This document shows, piece by piece, positions 43,044 through 51,123 of a stretch of DNA of 62,910 nt. Location: contig JAHHSD010000007.1 in NCBI GenBank assembly GCA_020025425.1, forward strand, positions 1-62,910, read 5' to 3'. Made by a program: the position numbers and the translations under genes. This stretch comes from Oscillospiraceae bacterium (GTDB lineage Bacteria > Bacillota > Clostridia > Oscillospirales > Oscillospiraceae). The notes under the pieces are model-generated. The model searched no databases, had not been told where the DNA came from, and was given only the letters and a program-made list of their open reading frames with translations. Position 1 is the stretch's first letter, and each line of letters begins with the position of its first letter.

Positions 43044-44198
43044 TCAGTGTCCTGCCATAAACAGCTGGCGGAGCATCCGCAGGTAGATCCCGGGGATGGT
43101 CAGCCGGTCTGCCGCCTGCGCGGAGAGGATGGGGATGGAGTCCCGCCGCTCCCCCTGCACATAGACATCCAGCTGGCCCAGAGTCTGGCCCTCCTCCACG
43201 GGGGCCTCCACATTTTCGGCCAGAGTGAGCCTGGTCTCAATGCTGCCCGCCAGCTCCTTCTCCACCAGCAGACGGCAGGGACGGGACAGCTGGGGCTGGA
43301 CGTGGCTGATGGTACCCAGCACCACCTCCACCGGGGGCAGAGGGGACTCGGGGTAGACGTCAGCAAGGGTGTAGCGGGCGAAGCCGTAGTCCAGCAGAGA
43401 CTTGGCATCCTCAAAGCGCTGGGCCGAGGTGGGGGCCTTCAGGATCACGGCGATCAGCTCCATGCCGTCCCGCTCGGCGGTGGCCGACAGGCAGTAGCGG
43501 GCGGAGTCGGTGGAGCCGGTTTTCAGACCGGTGGCACCGGGGTAGAAGCGGATCAGCCGGTTGGTGTTGGTCAGACCAAAGGTGCCGCCCCGGATGGAGT
43601 CCATCCAGATGGTGGTGTACTGGCGGATGGCGGGGTGGTTCAGAATCAGCTCCCGGGACATGAGGGCGATGTCGTGGGCCGAGGTCTGGTGGCCCTGGAC
43701 CGGCAGCCCGGTGCAGTTGACAAAGGTGGTGTCCTTCATACCCAGCTCCTGGGCCCGCTGGTTCATCCGGGCCACAAAGGCGGTCTCACTGCCCGCCAGA
43801 TGCTCAGCCATGGCCACGGCACAGTCGTTGCCGGACACCACAGTGATACATTTGATGAGCTCACCCACGGCCATTTGCTCCCCCTCCTTCAAATAGACCT
43901 GGGAGCCGCCCATACCGGCCGCATTGGCTGAGACGGTGACCTGGTCGTCCAGGGAGAGCCGGCCAGCGTCCACCGCCTCCATGATGAGCAGAAGGGTCAT
44001 AATCTTTGTGACGCTGGCCGGTTCCATCTTCTGGTGCGCATTTTTTTCATAGAGGATGGAGCCGGTCTCCTTCTCCATCAGAAGGGCTGAGCCGGCGGAG
44101 AGGGAGAGTGGGTCAGCGGCGGGCTGTGTGGGCGGAGCGGCCGAGACCCCGGTGATCAGCAGAGCGCCGACCAGAAAAAACGAGAGCAGACGATTCAT
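43044..44198 (-). CDS. D-alanyl-D-alanine carboxypeptidase (S11, DacF-like)
   Basis: 384 residues. The signal peptide is MNRLLSFFLVGALLITGVSA. Penicillin-binding-protein motifs of family S11 are present: SVTKIM (SxxK), SGNDCAVAMAEHLAG (SxN) and GLKTGSTDSARY (KTG). A C-terminal beta domain (about 285-365) ends in a short amphipathic anchor (IPGIYLRMLRQLFMAG). It trims the terminal D-Ala of peptidoglycan stem peptides outside the membrane. GGAGG is 7 bases before ATG 44198; the frame extends to 44234 without support. A sigma-G-like promoter suggests forespore expression as for B. subtilis dacF. Confidence 0.92.
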   Translation of the reverse strand: MNRLLSFFLVGALLITGVSAAPPTQPAADPLSLSAGSALLMEKETGSILYEKNAHQKMEPASVTKIMTLLLIMEAVDAGRLSLDDQVTVSANAAGMGGSQVYLKEGEQMAVGELIKCITVVSGNDCAVAMAEHLAGSETAFVARMNQRAQELGMKDTTFVNCTGLPVQGHQTSAHDIALMSRELILNHPAIRQYTTIWMDSIRGGTFGLTNTNRLIRFYPGATGLKTGSTDSARYCLSATAERDGMELIAVILKAPTSAQRFEDAKSLLDYGFARYTLADVYPESPLPPVEVVLGTISHVQPQLSRPCRLLVEKELAGSIETRLTLAENVEAPVEEGQTLGQLDVYVQGERRDSIPILSAQAADRLTIPGIYLRMLRQLFMAGH

Positions 44199-44228
44199 AG
44201 AGATGCCTCCAAATATAAGTTCTTTTCT

Positions 44229-44258
44229 AAGCATGTGACGGAGAAATGACTTCTATGC
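44229..44258 (-). promoter_or_regulatory. Forespore (sigma-G/F-like) promoter
   Basis: On the minus strand, GCATA (44254-44258), 18 bp, CATGCTT (44229-44235). This matches the sigma-G pattern GHATR-N18-CATNHTA at all but the last position. The predicted start near 44222 gives a 24-base leader to the carboxypeptidase. Confidence 0.55.
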
Positions 44259-44374
44259 GGAAGAAAAAGCGGTATTTTTTTCTGGCTGCCATAAAAAATC
44301 CGAAAATATCCCTCTGCGTGGACCGGAACGTGCAACTTTTTCTACACATCCGCCCGGTATTGGGGAGGGATTTG

Positions 44375-44677
44375 GTGAGCGAGGAGAAAAACAGGGACAT
44401 CATGGACAAGCTGAGACGCCAGATGTACCGGCTGTCTCAGGCCAGAGTGAACGACGCGGTGAAGCTGGCTTTCCTGGAGCAGGAGGACCGTGACCTGATC
44501 GACGGCATGGATCTGACCGCCCTGACCGAATTCAAACGGGCGGGCAACGGTGCGGTGGAGGTGAAGTTCATCGACCGGATGAAAATGGTGGAGCGCATGC
44601 TTGAGCTGTGTCGGGAGGACCCCGCCCAGCAGCTGCTGCGGCAGCTGTCCGGAGGGGATGATGAGACAGAACAATGA
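44375..44677 (+). CDS. Small protein before terminase, possible terminase small subunit
   Basis: 100 residues, helical (KLRRQMYRLSQARVNDAVKL, then QEDRDLIDGMDLTALTEFKR and RMKMVERMLELCREDPAQQ). Its place directly before the large terminase, with a 4-base overlap, and its size fit a terminase small subunit or a similar packaging adaptor. No specific family match is claimed. GGGAGGG at 44363-44369 fixes the GTG at 44375; the frame extends to 44246 without a ribosome binding site. Confidence 0.6.
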   Translation: MSEEKNRDIMDKLRRQMYRLSQARVNDAVKLAFLEQEDRDLIDGMDLTALTEFKRAGNGAVEVKFIDRMKMVERMLELCREDPAQQLLRQLSGGDDETEQ

Positions 44678-45918
44678 GATTTTCACCGAAACAGCGCCGT
44701 GTGCTGCGGTGGTGGCAGCCCGGATCGCCGGACCGGGGATACCAGGTCCTGATCTGTGACGGGGCGGTGCGCAGCGGAAAGACCCTGTGTCTGACCCTGT
44801 CCTTCTTCCTGTGGGCCATGACCACCTTTGAGGGCAAGTCCTTTGCCCTGTGCGGCAAGACCATTCAGGGGGTGCAGCGGAACCTGCTGGAGCCCTCCAG
44901 ACCCCTGCTGGAGGCCCTGGGGCTGGACTGCGGCGGGATCACCCGAAACCGGATGGCCGTCCGGCTGGGCGGCCGGGAGAACACCTTCTACTTCTTTGGC
45001 GGCAAGGACGAGGGCTCGGCGGGCCTGATCCAGGGCATCACCCTGGCCGGGGTGCTGCTGGACGAGGCCGCCCTGATGCCAGAGAGCTTTGTGGAGCAGG
45101 CCTGCGCCCGGTGCTCGGTGGCGGGGAGCCGGATCTGGATGAGCTGCAACCCGGAGGGGCCGGGGCACTGGTTCTACCGGAACTGGATCCTGAAGGCGGA
45201 GGAGCGGAAGGCCCTGCGCATCCCCTTCTCCATGGAGGACAATCCGGGGCTGACCCCGGAGATCCGCCAGCGGTACCAGACCCTCTTTCAGGGGACATTT
45301 TATCAGCGGTTCGTCCTGGGAGAGTGGGTGGCCGCCCAGGGACTGGTCTATGACTTTTTCCGGGGGGAGATGGTCCGGCCGGTCCCGGGCGGGGCGTGGG
45401 AGGAGTGGTATGTCTCCTGTGACTACGGCACGGTGAACCCCACCTCCATGGGGCTGTGGGGCAGACAGGGGGACACCTGGTACCGGGTGAAGGAGTATTA
45501 CTACGACTCCCGGGCCAGACACGACCAAAAGACCGACGAGGAGTACGCCGACGCCCTGGAGGAGCTGGCGGGGGGCAGAGCCCTGCGGGCGGTGGTGGTG
45601 GATCCGTCGGCGGCCAGCTTTATCGAGGTGCTTCGCCGCAGAGGGTGGCGGGTGCGAAAGGCGGAGAATGAGGTGCTCTCCGGCATCCGCAAGACGGCCA
45701 GGCTTTTGCAGGCGGGCAGACTGGTGATCTGCGAGGGCTGTGAGGACGCCATCCGGGAGTTCGGCCAGTACCGCTGGGCGGACAAGGACGGCGGCGAGGA
45801 CCGGGTCAGAAAAGAACACGACCACGCCATGGACGATATACGGTATTTTGTGTCCACCGTGGTGGAGCGGGACCTACGGGGCGGGTTCTGTGCCGGGAGC
45901 GTGGAACGTGTTCTTTGA
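44674..45918 (+). CDS. Phage terminase large subunit (PBSX family)
   Basis: 414 residues, the ATP-driven DNA packaging motor and nuclease. Walker A is DGAVRSGKT (residues 29-37), Walker B VLLDEAAL (127-134). The RNase H-like nuclease keeps all three acidic residues: SCDYGTVNP (Asp250), VVVDPSAASF (Asp310) and HAMDDIRYF (Asp387/388). The ATG overlaps the preceding stop. The last 102 bases of the gene, covering the third nuclease motif, are repeated 237 bases downstream. Confidence 0.93.
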   Translation: MRFSPKQRRVLRWWQPGSPDRGYQVLICDGAVRSGKTLCLTLSFFLWAMTTFEGKSFALCGKTIQGVQRNLLEPSRPLLEALGLDCGGITRNRMAVRLGGRENTFYFFGGKDEGSAGLIQGITLAGVLLDEAALMPESFVEQACARCSVAGSRIWMSCNPEGPGHWFYRNWILKAEERKALRIPFSMEDNPGLTPEIRQRYQTLFQGTFYQRFVLGEWVAAQGLVYDFFRGEMVRPVPGGAWEEWYVSCDYGTVNPTSMGLWGRQGDTWYRVKEYYYDSRARHDQKTDEEYADALEELAGGRALRAVVVDPSAASFIEVLRRRGWRVRKAENEVLSGIRKTARLLQAGRLVICEGCEDAIREFGQYRWADKDGGEDRVRKEHDHAMDDIRYFVSTVVERDLRGGFCAGSVERVL

Positions 45919-45926
45919 CCCGCCCA
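45816..45926 (+). repeat. Direct repeat, copy 1 (terminase 3' end)
   Basis: 111 bp that include the last 34 codons of the terminase gene and its stop. It matches 46053-46163 with two substitutions. Confidence 0.95.
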
Positions 45927-46052
45927 CGGGGCGGGCGGCGCGATAAGCGCCGTAAATTTCGGAGCGTAAGCGGAGAATTTCCGCCGGGCGAATTCAGTTC
46001 GCCCAAGGAGAATAAATCCGGGGTCCCCACACGGCTTGTGCCGGGTGGGGAG
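45927..46052. other. Hairpin-rich spacer between the repeats
   Basis: About 126 bases with a chain of stems: CCGCCC-acg-GGGCGG at its left edge, GGCGC-gataa-GCGCC, AAATT...AATTT, GGGCGAA-N5-TTCGCCC and CCCCAC-a-CGGC-ttgt-GCCG-g-GTGGGG. No convincing coding frame. It looks like an inserted palindromic element or structured RNA. Confidence 0.6.
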
Positions 46053-46163
46053 ACACGACCACGCCATGGACGATATACGGTATTTTGTGTCCACCGTGGT
46101 GGAGCGGGACCTACGGGGCGGGTTGTGCGCCGGGAGCGTGGAACGTGTTCTTTGACCCGCCCA
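46053..46163 (+). repeat. Direct repeat, copy 2
   Basis: A copy of 45816-45926 (109 of 111 identical). It has no start and is not part of a terminase frame. The 162 bases from here to the portal gene show no clear gene; the 46283-46381 stretch is open (MRKRAETVPTEETLHEEKEK...) but lacks a ribosome binding site. Confidence 0.95.
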
Positions 46164-46325
46164 GACCTGATGGCAGCTGCCGGTTAAGGACTCTGCGAAA
46201 CGCCGCCCTGACTGCCAACTGTTCCAATTAGAATGGCACGTCCGGAGGTGCGGAATCCTGCACGAACGAAACAAGATCCGACATGAGAAAACGAGCTGAA
46301 ACTGTGCCAACGGAAGAGACGCTTC

Positions 46326-47627
46326 ATGAAGAAAAAGAGAAGCCGCTCTGGGGGTCCAAATGGAAACCCCGGAAAGCGTGACCGCCGAAGCAAGAAAAGC
46401 AACAGGAAAATACCGGAAAACAAAATGGAGTTGGTGGACAAGCAAATGAGATGGTTTGAGAAAAAAGAATCAGGCCCGGTGGGGGAGGCGGTTCAGATCC
46501 GTCAGACCGGGGAGCACCCCTTTGGGATGCTCAGCCGCTACACCCCCCTGAGCCAGGGCGAGGCCGCACTGTACCGGGCCATCCGGGAGGCCGTTCCCAT
46601 TGTGGACGCAGCCGTCATCAAGCTGGTCCGGCTGTGCGGCGGCCTGAGTGTGCGCACCGGGGAGCCCGCCGCCCAGGAGGGAATGGACGAGTTCCTGCGC
46701 ACGGTGGACACCGGCCGGGGACAGAGGGGTATCCAGTCCTTTTTGGACAAGTATCTGGACAGCATGTTTACCTGCGGCCGGGGTGTGGGAGAGATGGTGC
46801 TGGACAGACAGGGCCGGGAGATCGCGGCCCTGCTGTGCGCCCCGCCTGAGCAGGTGGAGATCCGCGAGGGGAGCATCCCCCTGCACTTTCAGCTGTGCGG
46901 CCGGGATGAGCAGGGCGATCTGAAGCCTCTGCCCCGACAGGAGCTGCTGCTCTTCACCCCCTTCCAGCCCGACACGGACAACCCCTACGGGGTGTCCCTG
47001 CTGCGGTCCATGCCCTTTCTGACGGAGATTTTGCTGAAAATCTACCAGGCCATGGGGCAGAACTGGGAGCGCATGGGCAATGTGCGCTTTGCGGTGATAT
47101 GCAAGCCAGGCGAGGGGGACCAGCTGGACGCCCAGGAGCGGTGCAGACAGATCGCCAGTGAGTGGAGCGCTGCCATGCAGGCGGGCAGACAGGGCAGCGT
47201 CCGGGACTTTGTGGCCGTGGGCGATGTGGAGGTCAAGGTGATCGGTGCGGACAATCAGGTGCTGGACAGCGAGGTGCCTGTGCGGCAGATCCTGGAGCAT
47301 CTGATCGCCCGGACGGGCATCCCGCCCTTCATGCTGGGCCTGTCCTGGTCCAGCACCGAGCGGATGAGCATTCAGCAGGCCGACATGCTCAGCAGCGAGA
47401 TCTGCGCCATCCGGCGCAGCTTGGAGCCGGTGGTGGAGCGGATCTGCCGCCTGTGGCTCAGACTCCACGGCTACTCCGCCAAGCTGGAGGTGGAGTGGGA
47501 CAGCATCGACCTGCACGACGCCGTGGAGGAGGCCAAAGCGGAGCTGTATCAGGCCCAGGCGGAGCGGATGAGACTGGAGACAGAGATGGGCCAGGCCAAG
47601 GCCGGCACGGAAAACAAGGGGGAGTAA
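46326..47627 (+). CDS. Phage portal protein
   Basis: 433 residues. It forms the ring at the capsid vertex through which DNA passes. Recognisable are LSQGEAALYRAIREAVPIVD near the start of the conserved part, ELLLFTPFQPDTDNPYGVSL and ILEHLIARTGIPPFMLGLSW followed by STERMSIQQADML, typical of portals. The first about 40 residues are basic and low in complexity. The true start may be a later ATG (46425 or 46446), although GGAAGAG 7 bases before ATG 46326 supports the longer form. Directly followed by the protease. Confidence 0.85.
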   Translation: MKKKRSRSGGPNGNPGKRDRRSKKSNRKIPENKMELVDKQMRWFEKKESGPVGEAVQIRQTGEHPFGMLSRYTPLSQGEAALYRAIREAVPIVDAAVIKLVRLCGGLSVRTGEPAAQEGMDEFLRTVDTGRGQRGIQSFLDKYLDSMFTCGRGVGEMVLDRQGREIAALLCAPPEQVEIREGSIPLHFQLCGRDEQGDLKPLPRQELLLFTPFQPDTDNPYGVSLLRSMPFLTEILLKIYQAMGQNWERMGNVRFAVICKPGEGDQLDAQERCRQIASEWSAAMQAGRQGSVRDFVAVGDVEVKVIGADNQVLDSEVPVRQILEHLIARTGIPPFMLGLSWSSTERMSIQQADMLSSEICAIRRSLEPVVERICRLWLRLHGYSAKLEVEWDSIDLHDAVEEAKAELYQAQAERMRLETEMGQAKAGTENKGE

Positions 47628-47629
47628 CT

Positions 47630-48559
47630 ATGAAGATCATCAAGGAGTCCCAGGGGGGACAGAGTGTGGCGGTCACCGAGCAGGACATGGAGCTCATCAA
47701 CCGCCTGAGCCGCAAAAAGCTGGGCCGGGAGGAGGTCTACACCTTCGCGGTACGGTTGTGCGACAACGAGATCGACCGGGACAACGAGCGGTTTCCCGCC
47801 CAGACCCTGGAGCAGCTGGCCAAGCTGTTTGTGGGCCGGAGCGGTATTTTTGACCACGCCTGGACGGCGGCCGGTCAGACCGCCCGCATCTACCGCACCG
47901 AGGTGGTCCGGGAGAAGGGTCAGCTGACCCGGGCCGGGGACGGCCTGTGCTACCTCAAGGGCTACGCCTACATGGTGCGCACCAAAGCCAATGAGGACCT
48001 GATCGCCGAGATCGAGGGCGGCATCAAAAAAGAGGTCAGCGTGGGCTGCGCGGTGGCCCGGGCGGTGTGCTCCATCTGCGGGGCCAAGCTGGGTGAGTGT
48101 GTTCACGAGAAGGGACAGGAGTACGGCGGCAAGCTGTGCTGGGCCGAGCTGGAGGAGGCCACCGACGCCTATGAATTTTCCTTTGTGGCCGTACCTGCCC
48201 AGCGCCAGGCCGGGGTGATGAAGAGCCGGGGCATGGTGTACACCAAGCTGTCCCAGCTGGTTATGGGCCACCCCCGGTGCGCCGAGGAGCTGGCCCGGCT
48301 GGAGAAGGAGGCCCAGGCGGGCCGGAGCTATCTGAGCGGTCTGCGCCGGGAGGTGGTGCGCCTGGGCGCCCTGGCGGAGAGCGGCCTGGACACCGCCGTG
48401 CTGCAGTCCATCACCGATAAGCTGGAGGAGCGGGAGCTGCTGGAGCTGAAGCAGGCCTTTGAGGGACGGACCGGGGCCCGGTACGCCCAGGAGCCCCAGC
48501 TGAGCTACGCCAGAGAAGAGAAAAAAACGTCCGGGAATGACGGCGCGTTTTTGATTTAA
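47630..48559 (+). CDS. Phage prohead protease-like protein (XkdF-like)
   Basis: 309 residues. VRLCDNEIDRDNERFPAQTL, GIFDHAW (His), KKEVSVGCAV (Ser) and the stretch AYEFSFVAVPAQRQAGV are typical of herpesvirus-type/HK97 capsid maturation proteases. A CxxC pair with later Cys (VCSICGAKLGECVHEKGQEY) lies in an insertion. The C-terminal about 80 residues are coiled and may act as a scaffold. It begins 2 bases after the portal stop, with GGGGGAG upstream; the longer open frame from 47162 is a shadow of the portal gene. Confidence 0.8.
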   Translation: MKIIKESQGGQSVAVTEQDMELINRLSRKKLGREEVYTFAVRLCDNEIDRDNERFPAQTLEQLAKLFVGRSGIFDHAWTAAGQTARIYRTEVVREKGQLTRAGDGLCYLKGYAYMVRTKANEDLIAEIEGGIKKEVSVGCAVARAVCSICGAKLGECVHEKGQEYGGKLCWAELEEATDAYEFSFVAVPAQRQAGVMKSRGMVYTKLSQLVMGHPRCAEELARLEKEAQAGRSYLSGLRREVVRLGALAESGLDTAVLQSITDKLEERELLELKQAFEGRTGARYAQEPQLSYAREEKKTSGNDGAFLI

Positions 48560-48576
48560 AAAAGGAGGAGTTTGGG

Positions 48577-48912
48577 ATGAAACAGGTTTCTTTTGACGAC
48601 ATCCACAGTGTGGCGGCCACCTTTGCCGCCCAGGAGGGCGTGGTGAGCGGCCAGGTAGTGAAGATCACTGCCAACGGACAGGTGGGCCCCTGTTCCGACA
48701 ACGACGCATTCTGCGGCGTGGCCCTGTCCGGCGCACCCTTTGTCGGTGTGCAGGTAAAGGGCTTTGTCACCGTGAAGGCCACCGGCAGCATTGCCCTGGG
48801 CTACACCAAGGTCTGCGCCAACGGCCAGGGCGGCGTAAAGGCGGGCGGCAGCCGGGAGTATCTGGTGGTCGAGACCGACAGCACCGCGGGCACCGCTGTG
48901 CTGTACCTGTAA
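48577..48912 (+). CDS. Capsid decoration-like protein
   Basis: 111 residues, mainly beta: VSFDDIHSVAATFAAQEGVV, SGQVVKITANGQVGPCSDND, VTVKATGSIALGYTKVCANG. Size, composition and position between protease and capsid gene match head decoration/stabilising proteins of siphoviral and contractile phages. AAGGAGG lies 10 bases before the ATG. Confidence 0.7.
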   Translation: MKQVSFDDIHSVAATFAAQEGVVSGQVVKITANGQVGPCSDNDAFCGVALSGAPFVGVQVKGFVTVKATGSIALGYTKVCANGQGGVKAGGSREYLVVETDSTAGTAVLYL

Positions 48913-48933
48913 TTTGAGAAAGGAGCGGATCAA

Positions 48934-49947
48934 ATGAGCTATCAGTTTGAAAATTTGAAGCTGGAAAAGGGGATGTACCAGCAGGCTGGCCACAGCTTTA
49001 CCCAGGTGCTGGAGCAGCAGGACCCCAGCGAGCAGTACAAGGGCACCAGTCTGGAGGGCATGGACGCCTTCCAGCGCCAGCTCAAGCGCTTTGACATCAA
49101 GGTGAAGGGCGCGGGCAGCGACGCCGTGGAGAAGTTCTTCCGCACGGCTGAGTCCGCCGTCCTCTTCCCCGAGTACATTGCCAGAGCCGTGCGCCAGGGC
49201 ATGGAGGAGGAGAACATGCTCCCCGCCATTACCGCCGCCGTCACCCGCTTTGACGGCATGGACTACCGATCCATCACCGCCGAGGCCGGCGGCGACAGCA
49301 AGCGCCTGCGCCAGGTGGATGAGGGCGCCGAGATCCCCAGCACCACGGTGAAGGTGCAGGCCAACCTGGTGAAGCTGCGCAAGCGCGGCCGTATGCTGGT
49401 GGCCAGCTATGAGGCGGTGCGCTGCCAGAAGCTGGACCTGTTCTCCGTGACCCTGCGCCAGATCGGCGCCCACATCGCCCGCCAGCAGCTGGAGGACGCC
49501 GTGGAGGTCATCCTGAAGGGCGATGGCAACAACAACCCCGCCAAGGTCCACAACGTGAAGGCCTCCGGTACGGTGACCTACGAGGACCTGGTGGACTTCT
49601 GGGCCAAGTTCGACCCCTATGAGATGAACACCCTGCTGGTGGGCAACGACGTGATGGTGAAGATGCTCAAGCTGCCCGAGTTCCAGAACCCCATGACCGG
49701 TCTGAACTTCCAGGGCACCGGCAGACTGTCCACCCCCCTGGGCGCCAACCTGCTGCGCACCTCCGCCATGCCCGCCGACACCATCATCGGCCTGGACAAG
49801 CGCTTCGCTCTGGAGATGGTGCAGGGCAGCGACGTGATGATCGAGTACGACAAGCTCATTGACCGCCAGCTGGAGCGGGCCGCCGTCACTGCGGTCACCG
49901 GCTACGCCAAGCTCTTTGACGGCGCCTCCCAGGTGCTGAAGCTGTGA
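48934..49947 (+). CDS. Major capsid protein
   Basis: 337 residues with HK97-fold features: a charged N-terminal arm (residues 1-60), then AVLFPEYIARAVRQGMEEEN, DYRSITAEAGGDSKRLRQVD, ARQQLEDAVEVILKGDGNN and the C-terminal IIGLDKRFALEMVQGSDVMI. It is the probable shell subunit. GAAAGGAGCGG lies before the ATG. The next gene starts inside its stop (TGATG). Confidence 0.87.
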   Translation: MSYQFENLKLEKGMYQQAGHSFTQVLEQQDPSEQYKGTSLEGMDAFQRQLKRFDIKVKGAGSDAVEKFFRTAESAVLFPEYIARAVRQGMEEENMLPAITAAVTRFDGMDYRSITAEAGGDSKRLRQVDEGAEIPSTTVKVQANLVKLRKRGRMLVASYEAVRCQKLDLFSVTLRQIGAHIARQQLEDAVEVILKGDGNNNPAKVHNVKASGTVTYEDLVDFWAKFDPYEMNTLLVGNDVMVKMLKLPEFQNPMTGLNFQGTGRLSTPLGANLLRTSAMPADTIIGLDKRFALEMVQGSDVMIEYDKLIDRQLERAAVTAVTGYAKLFDGASQVLKL

Positions 49948-50291
49948 TGGTCCAGCAGATCGTGGAGCTGGTCCGGGCCATGAGCACAGAGGTCTGGGAC
50001 GAGAAGCTGCTGGAGCAGGTGTGCCAGATGGCCATGGAGCAGCTGGAGCGGGAGCTGCGCCCCGGGGTGACCGCCGCCGACTGCGGCGGTGCCTTCCCCG
50101 TGGCGGCCGCATGGATGGCCCTGGCCGCCCTGGAGGAGTGCGGACAGAACGCCGGGGTGGAGTCCTTCTCCGCCGGCGGTCTGAGCATCCGGACCAGGTC
50201 GGGCGGAGGAAGTCTCCGCCAGCAGGCCAGACAGCTGATGGCGCCCTACTGCAGGCTCCGGGACTTTGCCTTCCAGGGGGTGCGGGGATGA
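49947..50291 (+). CDS. Head-tail connector-like protein
   Basis: 114 residues, mostly helical (VWDEKLLEQVCQMAMEQLER, then FPVAAAWMALAALEECGQNA, SLRQQARQLMAPYCRLRDFA). Position directly after the capsid gene and size suit a head completion/connector protein as encoded at this place in PBSX. No motif proves it. Start ATG 49947 overlaps the capsid stop. Confidence 0.6.
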   Translation: MVQQIVELVRAMSTEVWDEKLLEQVCQMAMEQLERELRPGVTAADCGGAFPVAAAWMALAALEECGQNAGVESFSAGGLSIRTRSGGGSLRQQARQLMAPYCRLRDFAFQGVRG

Positions 50292-50623
50292 TGGATGCCG
50301 CAGTGGCCGGGGTGATGCGGCGCTATGGCCAGGCTGTGGAAGTGGGTCCGGCGGGGGAGATGGCCTCCGCCCGGGCCTTTTTACAGCCGGTGATCCATCA
50401 CCGAAAGGACGATCAGCAGTATCTGCCCACCCCGCTGGGACGGCGGCCGGAGGAGCAGTATCTCTACCTGGGCGAGCCCGGACGGGCCCTGGAGGCCGGC
50501 CGGGACCGGGTCAGATGGAATGGGCGGGAGTTTCTCATCACCAGAGCCCACCCCATCTATGTGGGACAGAGCCTGTCCCACTGGTGGGCCCTGCTGAGAC
50601 CCGCGGACAAGGAGGACCTATGA
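50288..50623 (+). CDS. Head-closure/minor structural protein
   Basis: 111 residues, beta-rich in the second half (RRPEEQYLYLGEPGRALEAG, RDRVRWNGREFLITRAHPIY). This resembles head-closure proteins that join connector and tail (XkdH-like). The ATGA overlap on both sides shows translational coupling. The longer open frame from 50021 is a shadow. Confidence 0.6.
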   Translation: MMDAAVAGVMRRYGQAVEVGPAGEMASARAFLQPVIHHRKDDQQYLPTPLGRRPEEQYLYLGEPGRALEAGRDRVRWNGREFLITRAHPIYVGQSLSHWWALLRPADKEDL

Positions 50624-51123
50624 GTGTGGGCATGGACCAGATCCGGGACAGAATGACCCGGTATCTGGCAGAGCATCAGATCAGCGCCGTGAGTGCCTGG
50701 CCCGACGGGGACCGGCTGGACCGGTCCGGGGCGGTGGTGTCGGTCTCCCTGCGGAAATGCCAGGGAGGCCCCTCCGGCTTTCAGGACTACCTGGGTGAGC
50801 GCTTCAACCGGGAGAGCGGAGCGTGGGAGGAGCTGTATGGGAAACGGGTCAAGCTGACCTTCGGCCTGGACCTGTATGCCGATGCCCAGGCCGGCGAGGG
50901 GGCGCTGGAGCGGGCCTTCGATCAGCTGGCCGGAGCCCTCCAGCAGGGCGGACCGGAGGGGCTGGAGCTGGAGGAATTCAGCTGCGGAGAGACCGCCTAT
51001 CAGACCAAGGACCGGCTGCTCAAACGGCCGGTACAGGCGGTCTACCGGGCCTACCTCTATGCGGTAGCCCAGCCCGGCGGCGCATTTGTGGACTTTGAGA
51101 TTCGAGGAGGAATGAGACAGTGA
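50620..51123 (+). CDS. Tail completion/terminator-like protein
   Basis: 167 residues. MDQIRDRMTRYLAEHQISAV, then a beta domain with KLTFGLDLYADAQAGEGALE and AVYRAYLYAVAQPGGAFVDF. Position right before the sheath gene matches tail terminator/completion proteins (XkdI-like). The start at ATG 50620 overlaps the previous stop; GGAGGACCT precedes it. Confidence 0.6.
   Translation: MSVGMDQIRDRMTRYLAEHQISAVSAWPDGDRLDRSGAVVSVSLRKCQGGPSGFQDYLGERFNRESGAWEELYGKRVKLTFGLDLYADAQAGEGALERAFDQLAGALQQGGPEGLELEEFSCGETAYQTKDRLLKRPVQAVYRAYLYAVAQPGGAFVDFEIRGGMRQ

Noticed and set aside
45816..46163. Diversity-generating retroelement template/variable repeat pair
   Set aside because: The two copies differ at only two positions, neither showing adenine-specific change, and there is no reverse transcriptase in the window.
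45915..46187. 90-codon frame between terminase and portal
   Set aside because: It crosses the repeat and hairpin spacer, is Arg/Gly-rich, has no ribosome binding site and is best explained by the duplication.
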